Shown: positions 27,303 to 36,215 of the stretch, piece by piece | Numbering within the stretch: the stretch's first letter is position 1 | Layout: every line of letters begins with the position of its first letter | From: Dehalobacterium formicoaceticum | GTDB taxonomy: Bacteria; Bacillota; Dehalobacteriia; Dehalobacteriales; Dehalobacteriaceae | Direction of reading: 5' to 3' | Assembly (NCBI RefSeq): GCF_002224645.1 | Contig: NZ_CP022121.1 | Location: 496,001 to 560,000 of the forward strand | DNA length: 64,000 nt | Notes under the pieces: generated by a model | What the model saw: the letters and a program-made list of their open reading frames with translations, nothing else | Told to the model about the DNA's origin: nothing | Databases searched by the model: none | Made by a program: the position numbers and the translations under genes

Positions 27303-28535
27303 TTAATCTCTCCTTTCTGGTGGTGTGTACAGTTTGTTGGTCTTTAGTAGCATAAAGACCAACCGTACCAATTTTCGGGCAGTTAAGACGAGAGCACGTT
27401 TGTGCTGATGTTTCAAAGCTTCAGAATACTTTTTAGCATAAAAGGCGGCGTAATCACTATCATAGCGACGAACAAGGTTGGCAGCTTGTACCAAATAGTA
27501 ACGCAGATACTTGTTGCCGGTACGTAATCGCTTAGTTTCATCGCTTTCAAATTCTCCGGATTGATATTGGGACCAAACAAGGCCTGTATACTTAGCCAGG
27601 GCATTATGATTGTCAAAGCGATTAATATCACCAATTTCAGCAATAATACCGGCAGCAAATACAGGACCAATGCCTTTGACTGAAGACAAAGTTTCAGGGA
27701 CAGATTTCATGATCTTTCCAATTTCTTTATCGATCTTAGTGACTTCTTTTTCCATGGTCTGAATTACAGTAAGCATGACCGATAAAGAAAGATTAACAGG
27801 ATCAGCCATGGCCTTATCAAGGCGATATGAAGAGCGAGCCAGTTTTTGTAAGAATAAAGCTAACTCTTCAGGGTTATCAAAACGGTTTTTCCCTTTTTCC
27901 TTTAGAAAATCCACCAATTCAGTAATGGACATGGAAACAATCTGTTCAGGCTCAAGTTCTTGCAAAACTGCCAGGCAGGTAGCCCCAAACATATTGGAAA
28001 AAGGGTTGTCCTGGCGCAGACCACTGAATTTAAGGAAGACCTGATTGAGAAAGTAGGTTTTGTCTCGGGCGATACTTTGCATCAGATGAAAGCGGGTTCG
28101 TGTAAGTCGCTGAAGAGCTTCATATTGAATGCACGAAGTCAATTCATGAGGAAGACGGCCAAATCTAAGTTGGTCCGCAATCACCCAGGCATCAATACGG
28201 TCATTTTTAGGAAGACAATCATATCCTTTCTTGAAACGAGCTACCTTTCTTGCATTAAGTACAAAAACCTGAGACTGAAAATCAGTAACTTCGTGGAGCC
28301 CGGCATTGAGAAAATGGGCTAAATGCCAGCCCAAATTAGAAGTAGCCTCCATACCAACACGAACAAGACTAGTCTGATATTTGACAGCAGATTGAAGGAT
28401 ACGTTGCAATAAAGTTTCAGCCCCGTTTAAATCGTTGGGAATAGAAAAGGAAGCAAGAGCATCACCGGAATCATTCATGAACTGCACAGAATGAGAGCGG
28501 AGGCTCACGTCAATTCCTACCATAAGATTTGCCAT
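27303..28535 (-). CDS. IS110-family transposase (DEDD recombinase)
   Basis: A 410-residue recombinase. The N-terminal RuvC-like DEDD domain begins VGIDVSLRSHSV (first Asp), with a Glu in GMEATSNLG and Asp in NDRIDAWVIAD. The C-terminal Transposase_20 domain has the helix-hairpin-helix SSVKGIGPVFAAGIIAEIGD and the AANLVRRYDS region near the catalytic Ser typical of IS110. The ATG at 28535 sits behind GGGAGGTG. IS110 elements have no long inverted repeats, and I could not define the ends. The conserved leader upstream probably encodes a bridge RNA. Confidence 0.93.
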   Translation of the reverse strand: MANLMVGIDVSLRSHSVQFMNDSGDALASFSIPNDLNGAETLLQRILQSAVKYQTSLVRVGMEATSNLGWHLAHFLNAGLHEVTDFQSQVFVLNARKVARFKKGYDCLPKNDRIDAWVIADQLRFGRLPHELTSCIQYEALQRLTRTRFHLMQSIARDKTYFLNQVFLKFSGLRQDNPFSNMFGATCLAVLQELEPEQIVSMSITELVDFLKEKGKNRFDNPEELALFLQKLARSSYRLDKAMADPVNLSLSVMLTVIQTMEKEVTKIDKEIGKIMKSVPETLSSVKGIGPVFAAGIIAEIGDINRFDNHNALAKYTGLVWSQYQSGEFESDETKRLRTGNKYLRYYLVQAANLVRRYDSDYAAFYAKKYSEALKHQHKRALVLTARKLVRLVFMLLKTNKLYTPPERRD

Positions 28536-28569
28536 ATCCACACCTCCCTTCGATAAATAATCAAATACT

Positions 28570-28760
28570 TCTCAGACCTGGGTGCCCATGGGAACCATCT
28601 AAAGCAGCCTCGTCATCAGAACTCATGAACAGGAAAACGACAGCTTGGGTGCTACCCCCGAATTCCTGACCCGGTGCAACTAGCGGTTAGATACTCGATG
28701 ATGGACCACGGGTGGCAGGCTTTATAAAGCAGTATCCAGCAGGATCCGCAAGGAGTGACA
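28570..28760 (-). ncRNA. Candidate bridge RNA of the IS110-family element
   Basis: IS110 elements transcribe a structured RNA from the non-coding side of the transposase gene, whose two loops specify target and donor DNA. On the minus strand this leader is unusually GC-rich for the locus and full of short complementary segments (for example CCTGCCACCCGTGGTCC, GGGGGTAGCACCC and CCCATGGGCACCC), with no reading frame of quality. Boundaries are approximate and the loops are not assigned. Confidence 0.5.
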
Positions 28761-28873
28761 GAAATCTCCCGAAAAGTACCTGTCGATCCCATTGTCCCAT
28801 GAGCAGGTCCAAGAAACAAGACAGAATAAAGCAATAAAAAAGACAGCAAAAAGAGAACAAAAAGGCAACAAAA

Positions 28874-28918
28874 AACCAGCCAAGCAACAGCTAGTATTTC
28901 TACTCTGGCTGGCTGGTT
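28874..28918 (-). terminator. Hairpin with U tract beyond the IS110 leader
   Basis: AACCAGCCA pairs with TGGCTGGTT over a 27-nt loop, followed on the minus strand by TTTTTTG. No upstream gene on that strand is evident, so it may be a relic or an insulator at the element's edge. Confidence 0.35.
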
Positions 28919-29248
28919 TCCAATCACTAAGGAATTCAAGCATCCTGTTATGGGTCATATACCCTGAGCGTATTATATTTAAACGCCATAGTAACCAGGA
29001 TTACTGATTTCCAAAAGTGCTCTATATTCAATTAAAAAGTTTTACCATCTAGTTTTGAAGAAACAAATCAAACAACAAAATGATTTGACCACAATCTATA
29101 ATCGCGCGCCTTACAGATTAAACATGGACTACAAGTTTGCGAATGAAGAGATTCTTCAAAACTGGGAACCGGTTCCCCGGATCGCTATTCTTCAACTGGA
29201 AATTATGCTATCCGGTGGATCTAATACTATTATACGAGGAGTTGCATC

Positions 29249-29839
29249 ATGAAAAAAGTTCTGATTATCGCCTCCAGTCCCCGGAAAAATGGCAATACCG
29301 ACTTCTTGGGTCAATGGTCAGCAGACATCGCCCAACAAAACAATTATGAAACCGAGATCATTTATCTAAGGGACTATCGGTTTTCTTCCTGTATTGCCTG
29401 TGGAGCATGTAATCAAGACGGCCGATGTCATGTCAAGGATGAAATGATCCCAATGTATCCGAAAATCACCGGCAGTGAAAAGATTATTTTTGCGGCCCCG
29501 ATATTCTTCCAAGCCTTAGGCGCTCTTCCCAAGGCTTTGATTGACCGCACCCAATGCTATTGGGCAGCCCATTATGTCCTTAATGAAAAAGTTATCCCGG
29601 ATGAAGCTTTCAGGAGAAAGAGAGGTTTATTTGCCCTGCTCTGTGGAGCAACCAATCTATCAGATACCTTTATTTGCGCTGAAAAATCCTTAAAAGTATT
29701 CGCCTCCACCATTGAAACCAAATATGAGGGAGGACTGTTTTTCCCGGAAATTGATGAAAAAGGATCCATTGCAGAAAAACCTGATGTCAAAGAACAATTG
29801 ACCTTGGCTTTAAATCAATTTTTTCAGAAACAGGTATAA
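29249..29839 (+). CDS. Flavodoxin-fold NAD(P)H-dependent FMN reductase-like protein
   Basis: A 196-residue protein with the flavodoxin-like phosphate-binding loop SSPRKNGNT (residues 9-17). The cysteine pattern FSSCIACGACNQDGRCHVKDEM (~47-66) is typical of iron-sulfur flavoproteins and related reductases. APIFFQALGALPKALIDR is the usual FMN-contact loop. It probably reduces a small acceptor using FMN; the substrate is unknown. Start behind GAGGAG, terminator directly after. Confidence 0.85.
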   Translation: MKKVLIIASSPRKNGNTDFLGQWSADIAQQNNYETEIIYLRDYRFSSCIACGACNQDGRCHVKDEMIPMYPKITGSEKIIFAAPIFFQALGALPKALIDRTQCYWAAHYVLNEKVIPDEAFRRKRGLFALLCGATNLSDTFICAEKSLKVFASTIETKYEGGLFFPEIDEKGSIAEKPDVKEQLTLALNQFFQKQV

Positions 29840-29847
29840 TTAAAAAA

Positions 29848-29883
29848 GAAACAAAAACCCTCCATAGAGGAGGGTTTTGTTTC
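29848..29883. terminator. Bidirectional terminator between convergent genes
   Basis: GAAACAAAAACCCTCC pairs with GGAGGGTTTTGTTTC across a 5-nt loop, with U-rich tails on both strands. It serves the flavin reductase gene (+) and the ferritin-like gene (-). Confidence 0.88.
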
Positions 29884-29892
29884 TTAACTTTG

Positions 29893-30366
29893 TTATTTTA
29901 GCTGGGAAAGGAGCCGGATATGGCCCCGTTCTTGATTAATTAATTCCTCGATAATTTCTTTGCTTTGAAGAGCGATAACATTTTTTAACTCCGCAAAAAA
30001 TATAATGGAATCCTTTTCAAAGCGGAGGGCCAAATCAATCGCTTCCTCTTTGGTCTTCACCCTTTCCGCCAGTTCATTAATATCTGCACCGGGATTAAAA
30101 ACATGATTATCTACCAAGGCCTTCACATATTCCAGATATTCCCCATCATAAGTTTCTTGAGCCTGATGATCGGTGGTTTTCTCCAATAATTGTTCAAAAT
30201 CCTTAATATGCTGTTCCTCTTGACCTTTGAGCTTTAGAAAAATATCCTTGACCTCCGGATCCTGGGTTTTCCCGGCCACAGCACCGTAAAACTCCCGTCC
30301 GTTTTTCTCAATTTCCACAGCAAATGTAATTACATCCATACCATTAAATGCAGGTAACAACACCAT
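29893..30366 (-). CDS. Ferritin-like (rubrerythrin-type) diiron protein
   Basis: About 157 residues forming a four-helix bundle. Metal ligands of the ferritin-like type are visible: EIEKNGREFY (~20), GQEEQHIKDFEQLL (~45), RFEKDSIIFFAEL (~115) and NQERGHIRLL (~145). There is no rubredoxin tail; the small rubredoxin-like gene just upstream, divergently oriented, may supply one. It is likely involved in peroxide or iron handling. The start is uncertain: AAGGGGGAG lies right before this ATG, and GTG or TTG a few codons further in would be better spaced; longer starts also exist. Confidence 0.82.
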   Translation of the reverse strand: MVLLPAFNGMDVITFAVEIEKNGREFYGAVAGKTQDPEVKDIFLKLKGQEEQHIKDFEQLLEKTTDHQAQETYDGEYLEYVKALVDNHVFNPGADINELAERVKTKEEAIDLALRFEKDSIIFFAELKNVIALQSKEIIEELINQERGHIRLLSQLK

Positions 30367-30442
30367 CTCCCCCTTCATCTTGATAAATACCAAGTATTTC
30401 TTCTAATATTAATATATTTTTCAGTTTTTATCCACTCCTACA

Positions 30443-30470
30443 TTGACTATTTTCTTGGATATGATATATA
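30443..30470 (+). promoter_or_regulatory. Sigma-A-type promoter of the rubredoxin-like gene
   Basis: TTGACT (30443-30448) and TATATA (30465-30470) are spaced by 16 bp and lie ~45 bp before the small gene's ATG. Confidence 0.45.
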
Positions 30471-30514
30471 GTAAGATTATCAGGAAAGATGAAAAAATTT
30501 AAGGAGGATCGGTC

Positions 30515-30685
30515 ATGACTAAAATGATGTGTACCATGTGTAAATACACCATTGAAACGGAAACACCCCCAGAGAGATGCCCCTCTTGCGGCAATGCCTG
30601 TACCTTCGTCGATGCTACCTGCTACACTCCGGAGTGTGGATTTGATGATAATATTAACACAGATATCTATAAGAATCGTGACTAA
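30515..30685 (+). CDS. Small rubredoxin-like zinc-ribbon/iron protein
   Basis: A 56-residue protein, starting behind AAGGAGG. It contains two cysteine knuckles near the N-terminus (CTMCKY and CPSCGNAC) and a third Cys pair (CYTPECG), so a rubredoxin/zinc-ribbon-like metal site is likely. Divergent from the ferritin-like gene 150 bp away, it may act with it in oxygen or peroxide protection (inference). A terminator follows. Confidence 0.7.
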   Translation: MTKMMCTMCKYTIETETPPERCPSCGNACTFVDATCYTPECGFDDNINTDIYKNRD

Positions 30686-30715
30686 TTATAATAAAAAAGG
30701 CCCTTATTTGATCTC

Positions 30716-30743
30716 AAAAACCGGATCTCTGGATCCGGTTTTT
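30716..30743 (+). terminator. Rho-independent terminator
   Basis: AAAAACCGGATC pairs with GATCCGGTTTTT over a 4-nt loop, followed by CTT. It lies between the rubredoxin-like gene and endonuclease IV. Confidence 0.85.
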
Positions 30744-30784
30744 CTTAAAAGCTATTTTTATTTTACAAGGAGGTAGGTTCCATT

Positions 30785-31618
30785 ATGTTCTTGATCGGTT
30801 GTCATTTATCCTCTGCCAAAGGTTTTGAGGCCATGGGGAAGGATGCCTTAAAAATTGGCGCCAACACCTTTCAATTTTTTACCCGCAATCCTAGAGGAAG
30901 TAAAGGTAAGAAAGTTGATCCCATGGATGCAAAGGCACTTTTAGCGCTGATGAAAGAACATCAATTTGGCCCTATCTTAGCCCATGCACCTTATACGATG
31001 AACCCGGCCGCAGCAGTAGAGAGAACTCGTGAATTCGCCTGGGAAACCATGGCGGATGATCTGGCGCGGATGGAATATCTGCCCGGCAATCTTTATAACT
31101 TTCATCCCGGTAATCATGTGGGACAAGGAACCGAAGCCGGGATCCGGCTAATTATTGAAATGCTAAATAAAATTCTCAAGCGGTCGCAAACAACCATTGT
31201 CCTGCTGGAAACCATGGCCGGGAAGGGCACGGAGATCGGTCGTTCTTTTGAAGAATTAAAGGAGATTTTAGATGGCGTAATCTTAAAGGATAAAATGGGA
31301 GTTTGCCTGGATACCTGCCATATCAGCGATGCCGGATATGATATTATCAACAATCTGGATGGTGTTATTGAAGAATTCCATCAAATCATCGGTTTGGACA
31401 AGCTCTATGCCATCCATTTAAATGACAGCATGAATGATCCGGCCAGCCGCAAAGACCGGCATCAAAAAATTGGACAAGGAACCCTGGGTTTAAAAACAAT
31501 CACCGCTGTGATCAATCACCCAAAGCTGCATCATCTGCCTTTTTTTCTGGAAACACCTAATGAACTTTCCGGGTATACAGAAGAAATCGGCTTATTGCGT
31601 AAAGCCTATTTGAAATAA
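30785..31618 (+). CDS. nfo: Deoxyribonuclease IV (AP endonuclease, Nfo family)
   Basis: A 277-residue TIM-barrel enzyme that cuts 5' of abasic sites in base excision repair. Trinuclear-zinc motifs are present: LAHAPYTMN (His), NFHPGNHVG (His), LLETMAGKG (Glu), [13 protein letters not shown] (Asp, His), [17 protein letters not shown] (His, Asp, His) and FFLETPNE (Glu). Length is normal. AAGGAGG precedes the ATG. Confidence 0.96.
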   Translation: MFLIGCHLSSAKGFEAMGKDALKIGANTFQFFTRNPRGSKGKKVDPMDAKALLALMKEHQFGPILAHAPYTMNPAAAVERTREFAWETMADDLARMEYLPGNLYNFHPGNHVGQGTEAGIRLIIEMLNKILKRSQTTIVLLETMAGKGTEIGRSFEELKEILDGVILKDKMGVCLDTCHISDAGYDIINNLDGVIEEFHQIIGLDKLYAIHLNDSMNDPASRKDRHQKIGQGTLGLKTITAVINHPKLHHLPFFLETPNELSGYTEEIGLLRKAYLK

Positions 31619-31719
31619 AGTACGTGAAAAACCTCCAAATAATTTCTTTTTACTGAATCCATTCTACATGATTTATTTACTTGTTTTTCATGCTGGACAA
31701 ATACAGGAGGAGTAATCGA

Positions 31720-32043
31720 ATGGGTTATGTTTATTTATTCCTTGCCATTTCTTTAGAATTATTGGGTACATTCCTGCTGAAATATGCCGCAGGTTTTACC
31801 AAACTTCTTCCATCCCTGGGCTGTCTCATCGCCTATGGTCTTTGCTTTTTTCTTTTTTCCAAAGCGCTGCTCTCAATCAATTTAAGTGTTGCTTATGCAA
31901 CATGGTCCGCGATTGGGATTATCGCCTCTGTCTTTATTTCCATCGGTATTTTTAAGGAAACGATTAATTTTCTGGGGATAATTGGTGTCGTTCTGGTGAT
32001 AGCCGGAGTCATATTATTAAATGTCTATGGAACATCCCATTAA
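31720..32043 (+). CDS. Small multidrug resistance (SMR) family transporter
   Basis: A 107-residue protein with four membrane helices. The essential acidic residue is in helix 1 (LFLAISLELLGTFLLKYAAGF), and helix 3 has the SVAYATWSAIG signature of EmrE/QacE. It probably exports cationic drugs or guanidinium-type compounds as a dimer. ATG at 31720 behind AGGAGG. Confidence 0.92.
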   Translation: MGYVYLFLAISLELLGTFLLKYAAGFTKLLPSLGCLIAYGLCFFLFSKALLSINLSVAYATWSAIGIIASVFISIGIFKETINFLGIIGVVLVIAGVILLNVYGTSH

Positions 32044-32050
32044 AGTCCAT

Positions 32051-32317
32051 TTACTCAGTCTTCTGGGTCAATTTATAAATTTTACCTTGATAATCGACCG
32101 CATATAATTCGTTATTCTGATCAATGCCAAAGGAGGAAATCCGCAGATCGCTATCTAAAAGCAGCTTGTTTTCTGTGCTCAAATTATCATCAAGCCACAG
32201 GGCCCAAATCATACCGGTGCCAAAATCGCCGTAAATGTAAGCTCCTTTCAGTGCGGGGATATCATCACCGTAATACACCGATCCCCCGGTGATGGAATTA
32301 CCTAGGGGGTTGGTCAA
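32051..32317 (-). pseudogene. C-terminal remnant of a PQQ/sorbosone-dehydrogenase-like beta-propeller
   Basis: An 88-residue frame whose sequence (GGSVYYGDDIPALKGAYIYGDFGTGMIWAL, then ISSFGIDQNNELYAVDYQGKIYKL) matches the last blade of glucose/sorbosone dehydrogenase-type propellers, which are normally over 350 residues. Nothing corresponding is found upstream, where mutT begins after a few bases. It is a truncated relic. Confidence 0.7.
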
Positions 32318-32324
32318 TGTGTTA

Positions 32325-32708
32325 CTACTTATTTTCCGTCAATTTCCTTAAGATCTCCACATCCGCCGGGCAGAAATCGTACTCGGATACTTCTTTTACA
32401 GAAATCCATCGAATATCCCGGTGCTCCAACTTTTGTATTATTCCCTCTGCAATCCTTGCGTTAAAAAGAGTCAGATGCACTGTAATATCAGGGTATTCAT
32501 GCACCACATCCATAAATACATCGCCAACAGACAAGGTAACGGCCAGCTCCTCCTGACATTCACGCATAAGAGCCTGTTCTTTTGTTTCGTTAGGTTCTAC
32601 CTTACCGCCGACAAATTCCCACAGCAGGGGGCGATCCTTGTGTGCCGGCCGCTGGCAGATCAAGAATTTATCATTGTCCCATATCAGGGCGGCAACCACT
32701 TCCGTCAA
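32325..32708 (-). CDS. NUDIX hydrolase, MutT / 8-oxo-dGTP diphosphatase type
   Basis: A 127-residue protein with a full Nudix box (GGKVEPNETKEQALMRECQEEL, residues ~34-55) and the N-terminal VVAALIWDNDKFLICQRP strand of MutT-like sanitising enzymes. The size is typical. It likely clears oxidised nucleotides; assignment to 8-oxo-dGTP itself is by family. It follows the EamA transporter on the same strand, 27 bp away. Confidence 0.88.
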   Translation of the reverse strand: MTEVVAALIWDNDKFLICQRPAHKDRPLLWEFVGGKVEPNETKEQALMRECQEELAVTLSVGDVFMDVVHEYPDITVHLTLFNARIAEGIIQKLEHRDIRWISVKEVSEYDFCPADVEILRKLTENK

Positions 32709-32735
32709 CTTCCTACCACCAATCTATTTGTTTTA

Positions 32736-33689
32736 TTAATTTGCATCCTTTTCCAGTCCCGGAGAAATCTTGCCTCTGTCATCTGAAACACTTTTTCCTA
32801 GCAAGGATGAGAAGTTAGATATCAACAACCCCGCGATAATTATCACTCCACCCGCCCACTGCACTACAGTAAGCTCTTCCCCAAGAAACACTTGCGCCGT
32901 AATAAGACCTACAACTGGGACGAGAAGTGACAATGGAGCAATCTTCTGAGCCGGATACTTCGAGAGCAGTGTACTCCAGATGCCATAGCCTATCAGTGTA
33001 GAAAAAATTGCAAGATACAATATAGAAAAGATTGAAAAGGCATTAATTTCTCTAAGAGCATGCCAAATCAGATCCGGTTTTTCCAAGATTAAAGAAGCAA
33101 TCAGCATTGGAAGCGGCGGAAAAAGGCTTGACCACACAACCATACTAAACATATTCAGCTTAGTTCCCTGTGCAGCTGCTTCATTAGACGCCTGTCTTAC
33201 GACAATATTGGAAAGCCCCCAAAAAAACGCCGCTACTAAAGTTAATAGAAATGGTCCCACCGGTATAGTTGAAGCCTGTTGGTTGCCAATATTCCCACTG
33301 ATGAAAAGAAGCCCCATCCCGGCCAAAATAAGACCGACAATTTGACCTATTCTGATTCGCTCCTTAAACCATATCCCAGCAAACAAAATTGTAAAAAAGG
33401 CTTGAGATTGCAATACCACAGATGCAACACCAGCCGGCATTCCTATATGAATTGCATAGAATAAAAAGGAGAATTGTCCTACTCCCACAGCCAGTCCATA
33501 AGCGATAATATATTTCCAACCGACGGCCGGACGCTTTACAAAAATAATTGCAGGAAAGGCCGCAAAGATGAAGCGTAACGCCACCAATAACATTGGCGGT
33601 ATTTCGTTAACTCCCAATTTGATCACGGTAAAATTAATGCCCCATAATACTATAACGACGGCGGCAAGTGCTATATCGCGAGCTTTCAC
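32736..33689 (-). CDS. EamA-family drug/metabolite transporter
   Basis: A 317-residue membrane protein of two repeated EamA domains, ten helices in all. Repeat 1 starts ALAAVVIVLWGINFTVIKLG and repeat 2 LTLVAAFFWGLSNIVVRQAS; the second repeat ends with the usual PVVGLITAQVFLGEEL. Such carriers export amino acids or metabolites; the substrate cannot be told from sequence. Confidence 0.9.
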   Translation of the reverse strand: MKARDIALAAVVIVLWGINFTVIKLGVNEIPPMLLVALRFIFAAFPAIIFVKRPAVGWKYIIAYGLAVGVGQFSFLFYAIHIGMPAGVASVVLQSQAFFTILFAGIWFKERIRIGQIVGLILAGMGLLFISGNIGNQQASTIPVGPFLLTLVAAFFWGLSNIVVRQASNEAAAQGTKLNMFSMVVWSSLFPPLPMLIASLILEKPDLIWHALREINAFSIFSILYLAIFSTLIGYGIWSTLLSKYPAQKIAPLSLLVPVVGLITAQVFLGEELTVVQWAGGVIIIAGLLISNFSSLLGKSVSDDRGKISPGLEKDAN

Positions 33690-33832
33690 AGGATGAACTC
33701 ATATCCCTTCATTTGATATTATTCAGCTATTCAGACGAAAGAACAGCATACGATACCATTCTTTCCACTACAGTATACCAATAATCGGAATAATATTAAA
33801 GGATATATAATTACTTCTCGAGGAAAAGGAAA

Positions 33833-33864
33833 AGCCTGCTGCAGATATTGACCGCAAACAGGCT
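33833..33864 (-). repeat. Relict tRNA-type terminator, first copy
   Basis: AGCCTG/CAGGCT hairpin followed by a tRNA-like CCA end (TGGCGGGGAACATGGG on the plus strand). It is about 90% identical over ~45 bp to the segment beside the tRNA-Ser fragment at 36.18 kb. The tRNA part itself is decayed beyond recognition. It may be an old attachment-site scar. From 33865 to 34028 I see nothing else. Confidence 0.5.
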
Positions 33865-34028
33865 CATGGCGGGGAACATGGGTTTGATACAAAATGCCCC
33901 CGGCAGCCTTGTTTCCGTTTGTCAGGTGAACACCTCTATAAATGCATGATGATTGAGATACTGAGATTACAGAAATGCACACGCATGCGCTTTGACCTAT
34001 GGGATGGCGTGCTTTATAAATTATTCCA

Positions 34029-34271
34029 GCTCAAACGTTTATCCCGGATGCACTATCTGTAAGTGATGCTGTGGAATTGACGGGCTATTGCCAAACCACA
34101 ATATCAGAATGGATCTCCAAAGAAAAATTTTTTGGAGTGTGGTACTACAACAAATACTTGATACCAAAGGACTGCCTGATCGAATACATGGCAACCAAAG
34201 CTTACCGCATAACTCAGAAATCAAATAAACACATGAGTCTGATACGAAAATTTCAAGAGAAACAAGCCTAA
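34029..34271 (+). pseudogene. 3' remnant of an ICE-type helix-turn-helix gene
   Basis: The frame reads PDALSVSDAVELTGYCQTT, then NKYLIPKDCLIEYM. This is clearly related to the C-terminal half of the 182-residue HTH protein at 36558-37106 (PDVLNVIEASEITGYHRNS, NKYLIPKPCLLEFM). No start or N-terminal half is present. It is probably what remains of an earlier, related element. Confidence 0.65.
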
Positions 34272-34451
34272 ACCGTATCTTAGTAAGAAAGAACTAAGAT
34301 ATCTGTGCTCTTACATAGCTGTTCGACTTTTGGCAGGCGAATATGTTTCCGCAAAAGTATACTTTATTAAATACTTTTATGTTTATAACCTCAAAATATG
34401 TGTATTTTATATCAGTTTTGCGATATACTATCAGTAAGAGAGGTGATAAAC

Positions 34452-35663
34452 ATGATTCTAAGACCGATGTATATTGAAAAGATTATGCCCTATGTGGATA
34501 CGCCCTTTGTCAAAATACTTTCCGGCGTCCGTCGCTGCGGCAAATCTACAATATTGAAAATGATTGCGGATGAACTGCGAGGGCGCGGTGTCCCAGAGGA
34601 AAGGATATTGGCATATAACTTCGATTCCTTACAGCATGAGGACATCAAAACAGCAAAGCTCTTGTACGATACGGTGAAGGGACAACTTTCAAAGGACGGA
34701 AAAACTTATCTTTTTTTAGATGAAATCCAAGAAGTAAAGTCATGGGAGAAAGCCGTCAATTCCTTTATGACGGATTTCGATGTGGACATTTATGTGACCG
34801 GCTCTAACTCACGCATGATGTCCTCTGAAATATCCACTTACCTGACAGGCCGCTATATTTCTATCCGTGTTTTCCCACTTTCCTTTGCGGAATACTTGTC
34901 CTTCCGTAAGAAATATACTTCTGTGGGCGACATTCGATTGGAGCTTGCACGGTATCTCCGGCTGGGCGGCTTTCCTGCTGTCCATTTACAGGAATACACG
35001 CTGGATGAAGCTTATACGATTGTGAAGGATATTTACAACTCAACCATATTCACAGATATTGTAAAACGTAATCAAATACGCAAGGTAGACCAGTTAGAGC
35101 GCATTGTCAGGTTTGCTTTTGACAATGTGGGTCGGACATTTTCAGCCGCATCCATCGCCAAGTATCTGAAAAATGAGCATCGCTCAATCGACAATGAAAC
35201 AGTCTACAATTATTTAAGCAAGCTGGAGAGCGCTTTTATTCTGCACCGCTGTTCCCGCTTTGATATTCAGGGCAAGGAAATACTGAAAACCCAGGAAAAA
35301 TTCTTTTTAGCCGATCCCGCATTCCGTTTCAGTGTCCTCGGCTATACACCTGACAGCGTGGCGGCCATGCTGGAGAACCTTATATACCTTGATCTTTTAC
35401 GGCGCGGCTATGATGTCAACATCGGCAAGCTCGACAACACCGTGATTGATTTTGTCGCTACAAAGCAAGAAAACAAGCTGTATATCCAGATTGCCGAGCG
35501 GATCGAGCGTGAAGAAACCCAGCAGCGGGAATACGGCAGGCTTCTGGGCATCGCAGACAATTACCCCAAATATGTCCTGCTGGCAGACGAATTCGCTGGG
35601 GGGAATTATCAGGGCATTAAAACTATGCACATTGCGGATTTCCTATTGAGCGAAGAATATTAA
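34452..35663 (+). CDS. AAA_14/DUF4143 ATPase
   Basis: A 403-residue protein with an N-terminal AAA_14 domain (Walker A GVRRCGKST ~24, Walker B LFLDEIQEV ~87, sensor VTGSNSRM ~116), a winged-helix middle (~215-265) and a C-terminal DUF4143 nuclease-like fold (ENLIYLDLLRRGYDVNIGKL, then DFVATKQENKLYIQIAE). The family is common in anaerobes and mobile elements; its biological role is not established. Start behind AGAGAGGTG. It lies alone between two attachment-site-like repeats. Confidence 0.88.
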   Translation: MILRPMYIEKIMPYVDTPFVKILSGVRRCGKSTILKMIADELRGRGVPEERILAYNFDSLQHEDIKTAKLLYDTVKGQLSKDGKTYLFLDEIQEVKSWEKAVNSFMTDFDVDIYVTGSNSRMMSSEISTYLTGRYISIRVFPLSFAEYLSFRKKYTSVGDIRLELARYLRLGGFPAVHLQEYTLDEAYTIVKDIYNSTIFTDIVKRNQIRKVDQLERIVRFAFDNVGRTFSAASIAKYLKNEHRSIDNETVYNYLSKLESAFILHRCSRFDIQGKEILKTQEKFFLADPAFRFSVLGYTPDSVAAMLENLIYLDLLRRGYDVNIGKLDNTVIDFVATKQENKLYIQIAERIEREETQQREYGRLLGIADNYPKYVLLADEFAGGNYQGIKTMHIADFLLSEEY

Positions 35664-35917
35664 TCAAATTCACAGTGCCAGAAGATGGAATCATACATGC
35701 TTATTATAACAGGGTGACTGAGAGGGTGACTGATAATTTAAATCAACGCCAAACGCCTTGATGCCGGGGTTGGTATTAACCATTTCCGGCCTGTCACATT
35801 TGCTGAGCTGGAAAAAAATAATCAAGAATTTAAGGGTGGGAGTAACAATACGGTAAGCGTCAGACGGTAAATGCTTTATATTTCATTTTATAAACTAATC
35901 TTAAAACCAAATAGAAA

Positions 35918-35966
35918 GCCGAAGAATCGTAATGCGAAAATGCACTTCAATTCTCCGGCTTTTTTT
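35918..35966 (+). terminator. Rho-independent terminator-like hairpin
   Basis: AAAGCCGaAGAAT and ATTCTcCGGCTTT form a long imperfect stem followed by TTTTTATTT. The ~250 bp between the ATPase stop and this hairpin carry no gene. Confidence 0.7.
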
Positions 35967-35989
35967 ATTTCCTCAGAAAGGAGAAGTCC

Positions 35990-36109
35990 ATGTTAGTGCA
36001 CTACAAGAAAAACAGGAAACCAGCCTACTATGACTCAGATTCTGTGTCAGTCGGTAAAATCCTGCCGGACGAGCGCCCTCGCGGTCCTTTCAAAAGCTGT
36101 GGCAACTAG
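35990..36109 (+). CDS. Short hypothetical peptide near the ICE boundary
   Basis: A 39-codon frame (MLVHYKKNRKPAYYDSDSVS...) with a good GAAAGGAG site. The sequence downstream stays open in the same frame after the stop, so it may be a truncated gene. No family is recognised. Confidence 0.35.
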   Translation: MLVHYKKNRKPAYYDSDSVSVGKILPDERPRGPFKSCGN

Positions 36110-36215
36110 GGCACGAAGGATTTCTACAAAAGCATCAAAAAAGCCCTCAAAAGAGGGCGTAGAAAGCCGGGAAAAAGGAAGAGCCTGCTGCGGACATTGA
36201 CCGCAAACAGGCTCA

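Noticed and set aside
28652-28939. Hydrophobic open frames upstream of the IS110 transposase
   Set aside because: They overlap the structured leader and read through an A-rich tract as Leu/Phe runs; no start signal.
33731-33982. Minus-strand frame at the first tRNA-terminator repeat
   Set aside because: It spans the repeat and tRNA-like relic, and lacks any family pattern.
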